A stretch of 7,031 bases of DNA from an uncultured Chlamydiae bacterium (GTDB lineage: Bacteria > Chlamydiota > Chlamydiia > Chlamydiales > SM23-39). The notes beneath the pieces are model-generated. The model did not search any database, was not told the origin of the DNA, and saw only the letters and a list, made by a program, of their open reading frames with translations. The position numbers and the translations under genes are program-made. Where the stretch lies: positions 1 through 7,031 of the forward strand of contig CAIPFQ010000103.1 of NCBI GenBank assembly GCA_903864395.1, given 5' to 3'. How positions within the stretch are numbered: the first letter of the stretch is position 1; each line of letters starts with the position of its first letter. Of this stretch, positions 1 through 5,556 are shown piece by piece.

Positions 1-330
1 AAATTTTCCTAAGAAAAAAGGGACAGGGATCTCTTTTTTCTCTTCAGACTCTTGGGTATGATCGAGAACTGTTATCGTTGTTCTAGGAACAAGAAGCAAA
101 AAGACGATGGCGACGCTTGGAATAAAAAAACTGCGAATCAAGGGCTCAAAGCGCTGTCGAAAAAATGCGAGCAGAAGAGCGCAAAACGCCCCCATACTCA
201 AAGAAACCCTCAAAAGAGCCCGAAAAACTTGCCCCACTCCAGTATCTGCATCGCCATAGAGGACAAAACCGATCGCTTCAAATACCTTTTCAAGAAGCTC
301 TCCCCCACCCCAAGTGTGAAAAGTATTCAT
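1..330 (-). CDS. traG: TraG, pilus assembly and mating-pair stabilisation protein, N-terminal part
   Basis: Only the first 110 codons are in the window; F TraG has about 940 residues. The frame runs open from ATG 330, which overlaps the traH stop (ATGA) and has GAGGG seven bases upstream (338-342), to the window edge. The start reads MNTFHTWGGGELLEKVFEAI, matching the F-type TraG opening (a G-G-E-x-L block followed by N/E-A-I). Hydrophobic segments at about 37-57 and 64-82 fit the first membrane helices. VPRTTITVLD (81-90) matches the conserved V-x-T-x-V-x-I-x-D, and IPVPFFLGKF (101-110) matches the VP-x-x-L segment that follows. Position directly after traH is the classical F order. The N-terminal part is needed for pilus assembly; the C-terminal periplasmic part, used in mating-pair stabilisation and entry exclusion, is outside. 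Confidence 0.9.
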   Translation of the reverse strand, partial: MNTFHTWGGGELLEKVFEAIGFVLYGDADTGVGQVFRALLRVSLSMGAFCALLLAFFRQRFEPLIRSFFIPSVAIVFLLLVPRTTITVLDHTQESEEKKEIPVPFFLGKF

Positions 331-1724
331 GGCTTTTCCCTCAAACCTCTTCGCATCTCTTTATCCAAGAAAAGCAACCTGTCGAGAGCTGATCTTTCTT
401 GCTCTGTTTTCTTTTGATGAGCCTCTCGCTCTCTTCGATGATGCGCAAGAGCCTCTTCCATCTGTGCGATATAAGCCTCGAGGGTGACTGTGGAAATTTG
501 CGAGAGTTTGAGCGCTTTTGCCTGGGCGAGCACTTTTTCCAAAGCCTCTTCGACAAACTGAAAAACCTCTTCTAGCGCGACAGAGTCGCTCGAGCTCTCA
601 AGCAACGCAACAGCGCCAGGGCCTTGATATTGCGCAGCAAGCGCGATGAGGGTGGCTGCCGGAAATTTTGCGTGAGAGAAAACTCTTTTTTCTTCAGGTG
701 TAAATTCTGTGTCTGTCAAAAGCTTATCTTGGATGTTTTGAAAAAGTGAGAACCACTTTTTTTTTCTAGGCTCCCAGGTAGATGTGATTTCTTTGCGCGC
801 CATCTTTTTCTTTTCTTCAAACACATACCCATTTTTAATTGGTTTCCCCTCAAAAAGAAGAGAGACAACGCTTTGGACGAGAGGCGGATAAAACACAACT
901 CCCTCCGATTCCGTTTTGACAATTGTTCCCGTGAGATTCAAAAAGAGCTCCTTCACTCGTCCATTAAACCCCATAGAAGACAAAAGGTCGCTGCCAAGAT
1001 TGTAAGAGCCTACAAAAAATGTGGGATTTCGTTTGCGCATCGCTTTAAGCGTTTTTTTTCGCTTCGATTGATCCTGGCAAAGTGTTTTTGCTTCAAGAAG
1101 ATCCGTTCCCAACGCAATGTTTTCGTGTTGGCAAGCTAAAATTTCCTCCTGCAAAATTTGTATTAACCCTCCATTGGATTTCGCGCAGCTCATCTCATAG
1201 GACTCGAGCCCCATCGCGTTCAACTGATTCGCCCAAGTCTGGATTTGTTTGACCGCAGAGGCGAGCAAGGGAGAGGTTGTCTCTAGAGCAATTAAATATT
1301 CGTACACCGCTCCTTCAGAGGCGCTCTCAATCGCTTGCTTCATCGCCCTACTCTTCGCCACTTTCAGTCCGCCCTGCACATAATCGACGGGGCGATCGTA
1401 CAAGGAAAACTCGGGGAGACCCACAGCAGAAGAGGGCATCCCTAGCAAGGGATCGATAGGGGAGATCGGCGATCCAAAAAAATGAATCTCGAGAGGAGCT
1501 TTTGGAACATCCGCCGAAGACGGTGGATCTAAAAGATTCTCGACCTTTTTTTGCAGAAAAAACTTGTCCTGTTCGATTTCTGAAGGGGATAGCCACTCTT
1601 GATCCTTTGGCTTTTGCGAATCAGTGCCAAAAAAATCAATAACCCAGTCCATCCCTGGAATAATCTCGCAATGGGCACTCAAAGCGGCGCCCCAAAAAAG
1701 AAAAATGAATCCTCTTCGCTTCAT
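327..1724 (-). CDS. traH: TraH, F-type pilus assembly protein
   Basis: Exported pilus assembly protein, reported in F to act with TraF, TraU, TraW and TrbI in pilus extension and retraction. 465 residues; ATG 1724 overlaps the traF stop (ATGA) with GGGAG five bases upstream (1730-1734). A basic start and hydrophobic stretch (1-18) form the signal peptide. Family landmarks are YLIALETTSP (143-152), ANQLNAMGLESYEMSC (165-180), LCQD (215-218), FLNLTGTIV (261-269) followed by PPLVQSVVSLLFEG (280-293), then FPAATLIAL (354-362). The C-terminal 80 residues look like coiled coil with many charged heptads. Residues 35-100 are Pro-rich and not recognisable. The usual GCGGID-GSFSFI motif is not evident, and only three cysteines (180, 198, 216) remain after the leader. 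The TGA overlaps the traG start. Confidence 0.92.
   Translation of the reverse strand: MKRRGFIFLFWGAALSAHCEIIPGMDWVIDFFGTDSQKPKDQEWLSPSEIEQDKFFLQKKVENLLDPPSSADVPKAPLEIHFFGSPISPIDPLLGMPSSAVGLPEFSLYDRPVDYVQGGLKVAKSRAMKQAIESASEGAVYEYLIALETTSPLLASAVKQIQTWANQLNAMGLESYEMSCAKSNGGLIQILQEEILACQHENIALGTDLLEAKTLCQDQSKRKKTLKAMRKRNPTFFVGSYNLGSDLLSSMGFNGRVKELFLNLTGTIVKTESEGVVFYPPLVQSVVSLLFEGKPIKNGYVFEEKKKMARKEITSTWEPRKKKWFSLFQNIQDKLLTDTEFTPEEKRVFSHAKFPAATLIALAAQYQGPGAVALLESSSDSVALEEVFQFVEEALEKVLAQAKALKLSQISTVTLEAYIAQMEEALAHHRREREAHQKKTEQERSALDRLLFLDKEMRRGLREKP
338..342 (-). promoter_or_regulatory. Shine-Dalgarno of traG
   Basis: GAGGG seven bases before ATG 330, within the end of traH. It supports the traG start at the ATGA overlap. 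Confidence 0.7.
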
Positions 1725-1987
1725 TGTCTCTCCCGTTCACAAGCAGCGGCAAATTTTGCGCTTCTTGTCTGATGCTGCAAGGCGAGCGTTTGATAGCGCT
1801 GAATATTTTCGGGAGTTGGTGCTAAAAGGGCGGTGGAGAGCGTCTCGTGAAACAGCTGCTTTTCCTCTTCTAAAATCGCAGGAGCCATCTCTTCTCTCTG
1901 CTCTTCTTCTTGAAAATAATACCACCCCTCACAGCTACCGCTATACCAGCTAGCAAGGATATAAAAAGAACTGAGGATTGCGATCAT
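1721..1987 (-). CDS. traF: Minimal TraF-like protein lacking the thioredoxin-like domain
   Basis: Only 88 residues, against about 247 for F TraF. ATG 1987 overlaps the traN stop as ATGA and has GGAG nine bases upstream; a GTG at 2002 would add MENLG. Residues 1-18 are hydrophobic and could be a leader or membrane anchor, although no basic residue precedes the core. The TraF signature follows: CEGWYYFQEEE (19-29, matching the GWHFYNE-type start of mature TraF), an acidic helix, and LLAPTPENIQRYQTL (54-68), matching the conserved P-T-P-x-N-x-x-x-Y segment. The protein ends at AACERERQ, where family members continue into a thioredoxin-like domain. The TGA overlaps the traH start, so the short form is built into the operon. 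It sits in the TraN-TraF-TraH order of plasmid F. TraF identity is likely; the function of the reduced form is unknown. Confidence 0.78.
   Translation of the reverse strand: MIAILSSFYILASWYSGSCEGWYYFQEEEQREEMAPAILEEEKQLFHETLSTALLAPTPENIQRYQTLALQHQTRSAKFAAACERERQ
1730..1734 (-). promoter_or_regulatory. Shine-Dalgarno of traH
   Basis: GGGAG five bases before ATG 1724, encoded within the last codons of the short traF. Its presence shows that the short traF ends at a functional coupling site. Confidence 0.75.
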
Positions 1988-3468
1988 TCCCAGGTTCTCC
2001 ACGTAGGATCATTCAAAGAAGCTTTTAGCTCTTCTGCCATCTTTTCCATGATCCCTTTTTCGTCCACAGCCAGCTCATCTGCCGCCTCCGAAAAATCGAA
2101 TAGCGAAGCGTCCATGCCAAGAGAATCTATTATGTCTAGAGAAAATCCTGAACAGTCAGGCTTTTTCGCAGAGCCCCAGCCACGCCCCATCTGTTTTCTT
2201 GCTTGTTCGTTAAAAATGCGCAAAAGCTTCGTGGGATAACAGCAAAACGTCCGAATTTTCTTGTTGCTAAAAATACCCTCGCGATAGCTGCCCACCTGAT
2301 GGCATCGCCCCTCGTCATTCATTTTGCGCAAAAGTTTTTCCTTCTCTGTGCAAGCTACAACCCCCGTCATGGTCTTGCAACAATCGTACAGCTCCCCAAT
2401 CATATGGTTGCAGCTGCAATGGCGCGCTTTGCCATTGAAAATAGGCTTGTCTTCCGTAAGGTCGAAAATTTTTGCCCCCTCACCGAGCGGCATATCGGAA
2501 AGGCTTTTTAAAAGGGCAAAAACTTTTGGAAAATCACTCGTTTTGTCGTAAGTGGTATCGAACTCCCCATTGAGTCCGAAAATTTTTCTTTTCCCCTCTC
2601 GGGTCTCATGCTTCGGTTGAGAGATAGAGGCTTTTTCGCAATCAAATGTCTTTTTCCAAAGAATGCAATCGCCTGTCTCCTCTTCTTGTTCAAGACATTC
2701 TTTTTTAAGAAGGATCGCTCCCTGCGCACGCAGAGAGGTGCACGGGGAATTGTCTCCTGGAGAACAATGGAACGCAACGATTCTTGTGGTCGGGGACAAA
2801 GGTCTCACAGCCATTTTTCGGCAATGGGGGTTTTGGATCATTTTTGAAAAATGAGTCGAATCGTCGCTCTCCCAAATTTCTTGCTCTTCCACCGTTTCAG
2901 ATAGGATTTTTTCATGAAAATGGTCGCAAGAGGTCACATCATTTTCATGGTGGAAGCGATAGATAAGATCGCTATGATTTTTGTGATAGCGGATCTCAAA
3001 AGAGGCGTTTTTCTGGATGGAAGGGTTTTTTGCAAAAGAATCTTTGAGCGCTGAGACTCTTTTCTCTGAGCGTCGTCGGATCGCTTTTTTTGTCGATCCC
3101 TTGATTTTTTCAGAGACCGTATGTCCATCGCATATTTTTGCTTTTTCAATGACAGAAACGTTTTGGCGCACAAGCGTTTCTAAAAACTCTCTTTCATAAT
3201 CGCCGCTCTCTTCGCACGTCTCTAAACGTTTTTCTGTCGATCTTTTTTCCCTTTCAACCTCAACGATCCCTAAAATTTCTAAAGGATTTTGCAAAATTTC
3301 TGGGTGAAACTGCGCTTCATTTCCATCGAATTGTTCTTTAGGGGATGATCGCGCGGAGACAAAATCTACCCACTCCTTTTCCTCCTGTGTCCAAAGCCCA
3401 GAGCGCGCCCGCGCATCCGCCTCTTCAAAATTTGACGCGACGGCACAAAGCCAAAGCAAAAAGTTCAT
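1984..3468 (-). CDS. traN: TraN, mating-pair stabilisation outer-membrane protein
   Basis: Outer-membrane adhesin that stabilises mating pairs by contacting the recipient surface. ATG 3468 overlaps the traU stop (ATGA), has AAGGAG four bases upstream and opens a signal peptide (MNFLLWLCAVAS), giving 494 residues; the frame stays open upstream to 3714, but that stretch is traU read out of frame. The middle contains RIVAFHCSPGDNSPC (229-243) and further spaced cysteines, as in TraN. The C-terminal third is clearest: IFNGKARHCSC (343-353), YDCC (361-364), VGSY (392-395), FCC (408-410), LLRIFNEQARKQMGRGWGSA (415-434), KPDCSGFSLD (436-445). There are 18 cysteines beyond the leader. It is shorter than F TraN (about 602), consistent with a reduced variable recipient-binding region. 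Two cysteines usual after VGSY appear absent. The TGA overlaps traF. Confidence 0.93.
   Translation of the reverse strand: MNFLLWLCAVASNFEEADARARSGLWTQEEKEWVDFVSARSSPKEQFDGNEAQFHPEILQNPLEILGIVEVEREKRSTEKRLETCEESGDYEREFLETLVRQNVSVIEKAKICDGHTVSEKIKGSTKKAIRRRSEKRVSALKDSFAKNPSIQKNASFEIRYHKNHSDLIYRFHHENDVTSCDHFHEKILSETVEEQEIWESDDSTHFSKMIQNPHCRKMAVRPLSPTTRIVAFHCSPGDNSPCTSLRAQGAILLKKECLEQEEETGDCILWKKTFDCEKASISQPKHETREGKRKIFGLNGEFDTTYDKTSDFPKVFALLKSLSDMPLGEGAKIFDLTEDKPIFNGKARHCSCNHMIGELYDCCKTMTGVVACTEKEKLLRKMNDEGRCHQVGSYREGIFSNKKIRTFCCYPTKLLRIFNEQARKQMGRGWGSAKKPDCSGFSLDIIDSLGMDASLFDFSEAADELAVDEKGIMEKMAEELKASLNDPTWRTWE
1997..2000 (-). promoter_or_regulatory. Shine-Dalgarno of traF
   Basis: GGAG stands nine bases before ATG 1987 and overlaps the alternative GTG at 2002. 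It supports the 88-residue start that overlaps the traN stop. Confidence 0.7.
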
Positions 3469-4637
3469 GCTTCTCCTTCCACTTCTTTCATCCGCTCTTC
3501 TCCCCTTTTGCGAAACTCTTCGAGCTTGGCTTTTTTCTTTTTTTCTTTTTCGCTTGATTTTCCAATGAGCGCCTTCAGGGGCGTTTTGACGATGTCTAAT
3601 AAATCGACGCAGCAGTGCATTTTTGTCCAAACGATATACACAAAATCTTCTCCATTTTGAGGGAAGATATGGTTTTTGCCCCAGCTGCCATCGCTCTCTC
3701 CCAGAGGATGGCAATAGTATGTTTTTTGATCCCCCTCGCCAGCGTATGCATTGTGAGATCCCTTGTCAGGCTTTGGACAAACCATTTGCGTCTTATAATA
3801 GGTCTTTTTCAACGTGCGCGATCTGGTTTTGTGGCAAAAATTTCCTGTCCTAAACCCAGCGCCAATGCCCCAACCCTCAGGGAGAAAATCGCTTGCAGAG
3901 TGAATCAAACCGATCATGCGGCAAAGCAAGAGAGAGCTGGCCTGGACGCCGCCGATATGCTGCGGCACATGACCGCAAAAAGGATACAAAGGCCCGAGGC
4001 ACCCTGCACACCAAGGATATTCGTTTGTCGGTTGCCGTTTTCTCGACGCATCGCAATCTTTTTTGCACTCTGCCTGTAGAGCAGGGCTTTGATAGAGAAA
4101 ACGAACAGGATCGAGAAGCCAATGCCACTTTGAGCTCGGATCATTCCAAAAGGGAAAAAGTTCGCTGAGGAAAAAGGGAATTGAAATTTCTTTGTTGCGC
4201 AAACAGGTGAATCCAGGAAGCACCATGGCGATCCGAGCGAGCGGATAGGCGAAATAATGGACGTTGTAAAAACTGGTGCGCCCAGAATCTGTATTCGCGA
4301 TGCCCCCGAGTTTTTTATAGCCTTGGATCTTTCCTTCAGTGGGGATCAAGGTCATAAATTTGTAGGGCACTCTCGTGACCTCAACGATGGCTTGCGGCTC
4401 CCAAAAGGCGACGGGTAGACCGATGATTTTTTCTTTTTTACAAACACAAAAAGGTTTGTACCACGCCCTTTTTTTGTATTTGACAAAGTCTTTATGAGCT
4501 GGGGTGAGATTGCGCCCTTCGAAATGAAGGGGGAAAAAGCAGGGCCAGCAAAGATCAGTAAGGAAAGAAAAAGGGGTAGATTCAGTGCCAAAGCCCAAAG
4601 AGGTGGCTAAAAGAAAAACTAAAAATTTACGTCTCAT
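3465..4637 (-). CDS. traU: TraU, F-type pilus assembly and DNA transfer protein
   Basis: Exported cysteine-rich periplasmic protein required for DNA transfer and for normal pilus numbers. I chose ATG 4637 (390 residues) because it overlaps the trbC stop as ATGA and is followed by a standard signal peptide with basic start (MRRK) and hydrophobic core; a TTG at 4673 is an upstream alternative. TraU landmarks in order are CWPCFFPLHFEG (30-41), FCVC (63-66), FWEPQAIVEVTRVPY (78-92), FYNVHYFAYP (123-132), the QAECKKDC segment (188-195), WCAGCLGPLYPFCG (209-222), VQASSLL (231-237), GEDFVYIVWTKMHCC (329-343). It has 16 cysteines, so many disulfides are likely in the periplasm. The familiar PYC is PYK here. 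The last 30 residues are a Lys/Glu-rich tail encoded by A-runs. The TGA overlaps the traN start. Confidence 0.96.
   Translation of the reverse strand: MRRKFLVFLLATSLGFGTESTPFSFLTDLCWPCFFPLHFEGRNLTPAHKDFVKYKKRAWYKPFCVCKKEKIIGLPVAFWEPQAIVEVTRVPYKFMTLIPTEGKIQGYKKLGGIANTDSGRTSFYNVHYFAYPLARIAMVLPGFTCLRNKEISIPFFLSELFPFWNDPSSKWHWLLDPVRFLYQSPALQAECKKDCDASRKRQPTNEYPWCAGCLGPLYPFCGHVPQHIGGVQASSLLLCRMIGLIHSASDFLPEGWGIGAGFRTGNFCHKTRSRTLKKTYYKTQMVCPKPDKGSHNAYAGEGDQKTYYCHPLGESDGSWGKNHIFPQNGEDFVYIVWTKMHCCVDLLDIVKTPLKALIGKSSEKEKKKKAKLEEFRKRGEERMKEVEGEA
3473..3478 (-). promoter_or_regulatory. Shine-Dalgarno of traN
   Basis: AAGGAG lies four bases before ATG 3468, inside the last codons of traU. It fixes the traN start despite the open frame extending upstream to 3714. 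Confidence 0.85.
3531..3550 (-). other. A-rich tract in traU with an in-phase A_AAA_AAG heptamer
   Basis: On the coding strand the tract is A5-G-A7-G-A6 and encodes the Lys/Glu-rich tail of TraU. Positions 3537-3543 read A AAA AAG in the traU phase, the classic bacterial minus-one slippery heptamer. The minus-one frame is the traN frame and has no stop down to the traN start, so slippage would join TraU to TraN. No strong downstream stem or upstream stimulatory Shine-Dalgarno is evident, so it may be only a lysine-rich tail. Confidence 0.35.
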
Positions 4638-5059
4638 AAAAATTTTTGCAGCTCCTTTGCGCTGTTGGCGCAATCTCCTTTTTCTGCCATCTCTTGGAGG
4701 ACGGCATCTACGCGCATATTGCCAAAGATCAGATCGAAGCGATCTTTTTCTTCTAATAAGAAAGCGGGGACTTCTTCGATCTGATAGCGCTCAAACATCT
4801 CGGGATCGATATCAATCGGGGCAAAGATTTTCTCTTCTCTTAAATTTTCGATTTCAAAAATAAGTTCCTCAAAAGAGCCCTCGGGAAAGCCTCGCAGAAC
4901 AAATCTGCCTCCCACAGCTTCGAGCTGGGCCGAAAGATCGCGCCAGCTTTCGAGCGGCACGGAAAAAGACATGAACGTTGTAAGACTCGGATCGACAGGG
5001 GGCGCATCGTCGCTGCAAGAAGAACAAGAAGCAAAGAGAGAAAAAAGAAAATGCTTCAT
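4634..5059 (-). CDS. trbC: TrbC, F-type pilin assembly protein
   Basis: Exported protein of the TrbC_Ftype family, needed for F-pilus assembly and a partner of TraW. The 141-residue product starts at an ATG overlapping the traW stop (ATGA), with GAGG seven bases upstream (5067-5070). Family signatures are FMSFSVPLESW (29-39), FVLRGFPEGSF (53-63), IDIDPEMFERYQIEEVPAF (82-100) and FGNMRVDAVL (112-121). The leader is short, and Cys12 and Cys15 form a CSSC at its end; FASC (9-12) resembles a weak lipobox, so the mature protein may be lipid-anchored (inference). It is much shorter than F TrbC (about 212), mostly at the N-terminus. The C-terminal half shares an F-x-I-x-x-VPA pattern with TraW. In F, trbC follows traU; here it precedes it. 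Confidence 0.93.
   Translation of the reverse strand: MKHFLFSLFASCSSCSDDAPPVDPSLTTFMSFSVPLESWRDLSAQLEAVGGRFVLRGFPEGSFEELIFEIENLREEKIFAPIDIDPEMFERYQIEEVPAFLLEEKDRFDLIFGNMRVDAVLQEMAEKGDCANSAKELQKFL
4652..4658 (-). promoter_or_regulatory. Probable Shine-Dalgarno of traU, long spacing
   Basis: AAAGGAG is a strong match but stands 14 bases before ATG 4637, longer than the other sites here, with an A/T-rich spacer. Either initiation leans on coupling from trbC termination at the ATGA, or an upstream codon is used; the in-frame ATT at 4641-4643 would have eight-base spacing but is a very rare start. Confidence 0.55.
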
Positions 5060-5556
5060 AAAGAGACCTCTTCCACAAGGAGGCGATTTCCTTGCTGAGA
5101 AACTTTGGCCGGCACATTTTTAATCCCAAAGCGCTCAGTAAAAAGCCCCCATTGATCGAAATACACTTCTCTATTTTCTTGAGAGCTCAGAGCGAGAGGA
5201 CTGCCTTTGACGAGAATCCAAATAAAATCTTTTTCAGGAAATTTTTTTGCCCAGGCGAGCTGCTCTGGGTCTGTGCTATCGAAGAGGAGCAAGGCGCCAG
5301 GAATAGAAATTTCATCGAGGGGATTGATCGTTTGCCCCTCATGCGTAAAGGTGGGATCGTAACGATGGGTTTTCCCTACGCTCGCTTTTTCAATCCCCTC
5401 TACAGGCGTGGGATTTTCTAAAAATTCTTCCAAGGCCGCTCCGTCTGCTTTGTGCTGTTCGATAAATTTTTCCGTTTGTGCTTGCATGCTTGCGATGGGA
5501 TCCGGCTCAAGGACGGGAAATGTAAGGCCAGAGACTGTGATGAGAGCCAAGATCAT
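5056..5556 (-). CDS. traW: TraW, F-type pilus assembly protein
   Basis: Exported periplasmic protein required for F-pilus assembly; in plasmid F it acts with TrbC. I chose the ATG at 5556, giving 166 residues, because it overlaps the traC stop as ATGA and has GGAGG five bases upstream. A GTG at 5568 would add four residues but contains this Shine-Dalgarno. Residues 1-13 are hydrophobic, an unusually short leader lacking basic residues. Family signatures follow: VLEPDPI (15-21), GKTHRYDPTF (61-70), INPLD (77-81), the strand ALLLFDSTDPEQLAWAKKF, ILVKGSPLA (114-122), and the C-terminal block FDQWGLFTERFGIKNVPAKV (133-152). It is shorter than F TraW (about 210). Its TGA overlaps the trbC start. 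The product name is secure; cleavage of the leader is inferred. Confidence 0.94.
   Translation of the reverse strand: MILALITVSGLTFPVLEPDPIASMQAQTEKFIEQHKADGAALEEFLENPTPVEGIEKASVGKTHRYDPTFTHEGQTINPLDEISIPGALLLFDSTDPEQLAWAKKFPEKDFIWILVKGSPLALSSQENREVYFDQWGLFTERFGIKNVPAKVSQQGNRLLVEEVSL
5067..5070 (-). promoter_or_regulatory. Shine-Dalgarno of trbC
   Basis: GAGG lies seven bases before ATG 5059, within the last codons of traW, at normal spacing. Confidence 0.7.

Noticed and set aside
85..102. Short repeat sharing gaacaagaagcaaa with positions 5020-5035
   Set aside because: Fourteen identical bases in two hydrophobic or leader-coding stretches are within chance in such biased sequence; no longer repeat surrounds them.
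52..417. Plus-strand open frame of 121 codons
   Set aside because: Antisense to the start of traG and end of traH, both recognised on the minus strand; the Lys/Ser-rich product has no recognisable features.
1721..1987. traF as a frameshifted full-length gene
   Set aside because: No TraF C-terminal sequence follows in any frame; the next codons are the TraH start with its own Shine-Dalgarno, so the short form is not explained by a single frameshift.
2215..2335. Two copies of a tgcgcaaaag motif in traN
   Set aside because: They encode the similar LLRIFN and LLRKMN peptides in unrelated parts of TraN; too short to be a functional repeat.
3469..3714. N-terminal extension of traN to a start at 3714
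   Set aside because: The extension is traU read in another frame, rich in Arg/Lys with no leader. ATG 3468 has a Shine-Dalgarno, a signal peptide and the ATGA overlap.
3615..4079. Plus-strand open frame of 154 codons
   Set aside because: It lies wholly antisense to the well-supported traU, has no family features, and its residues reflect the complement of TraU codons.
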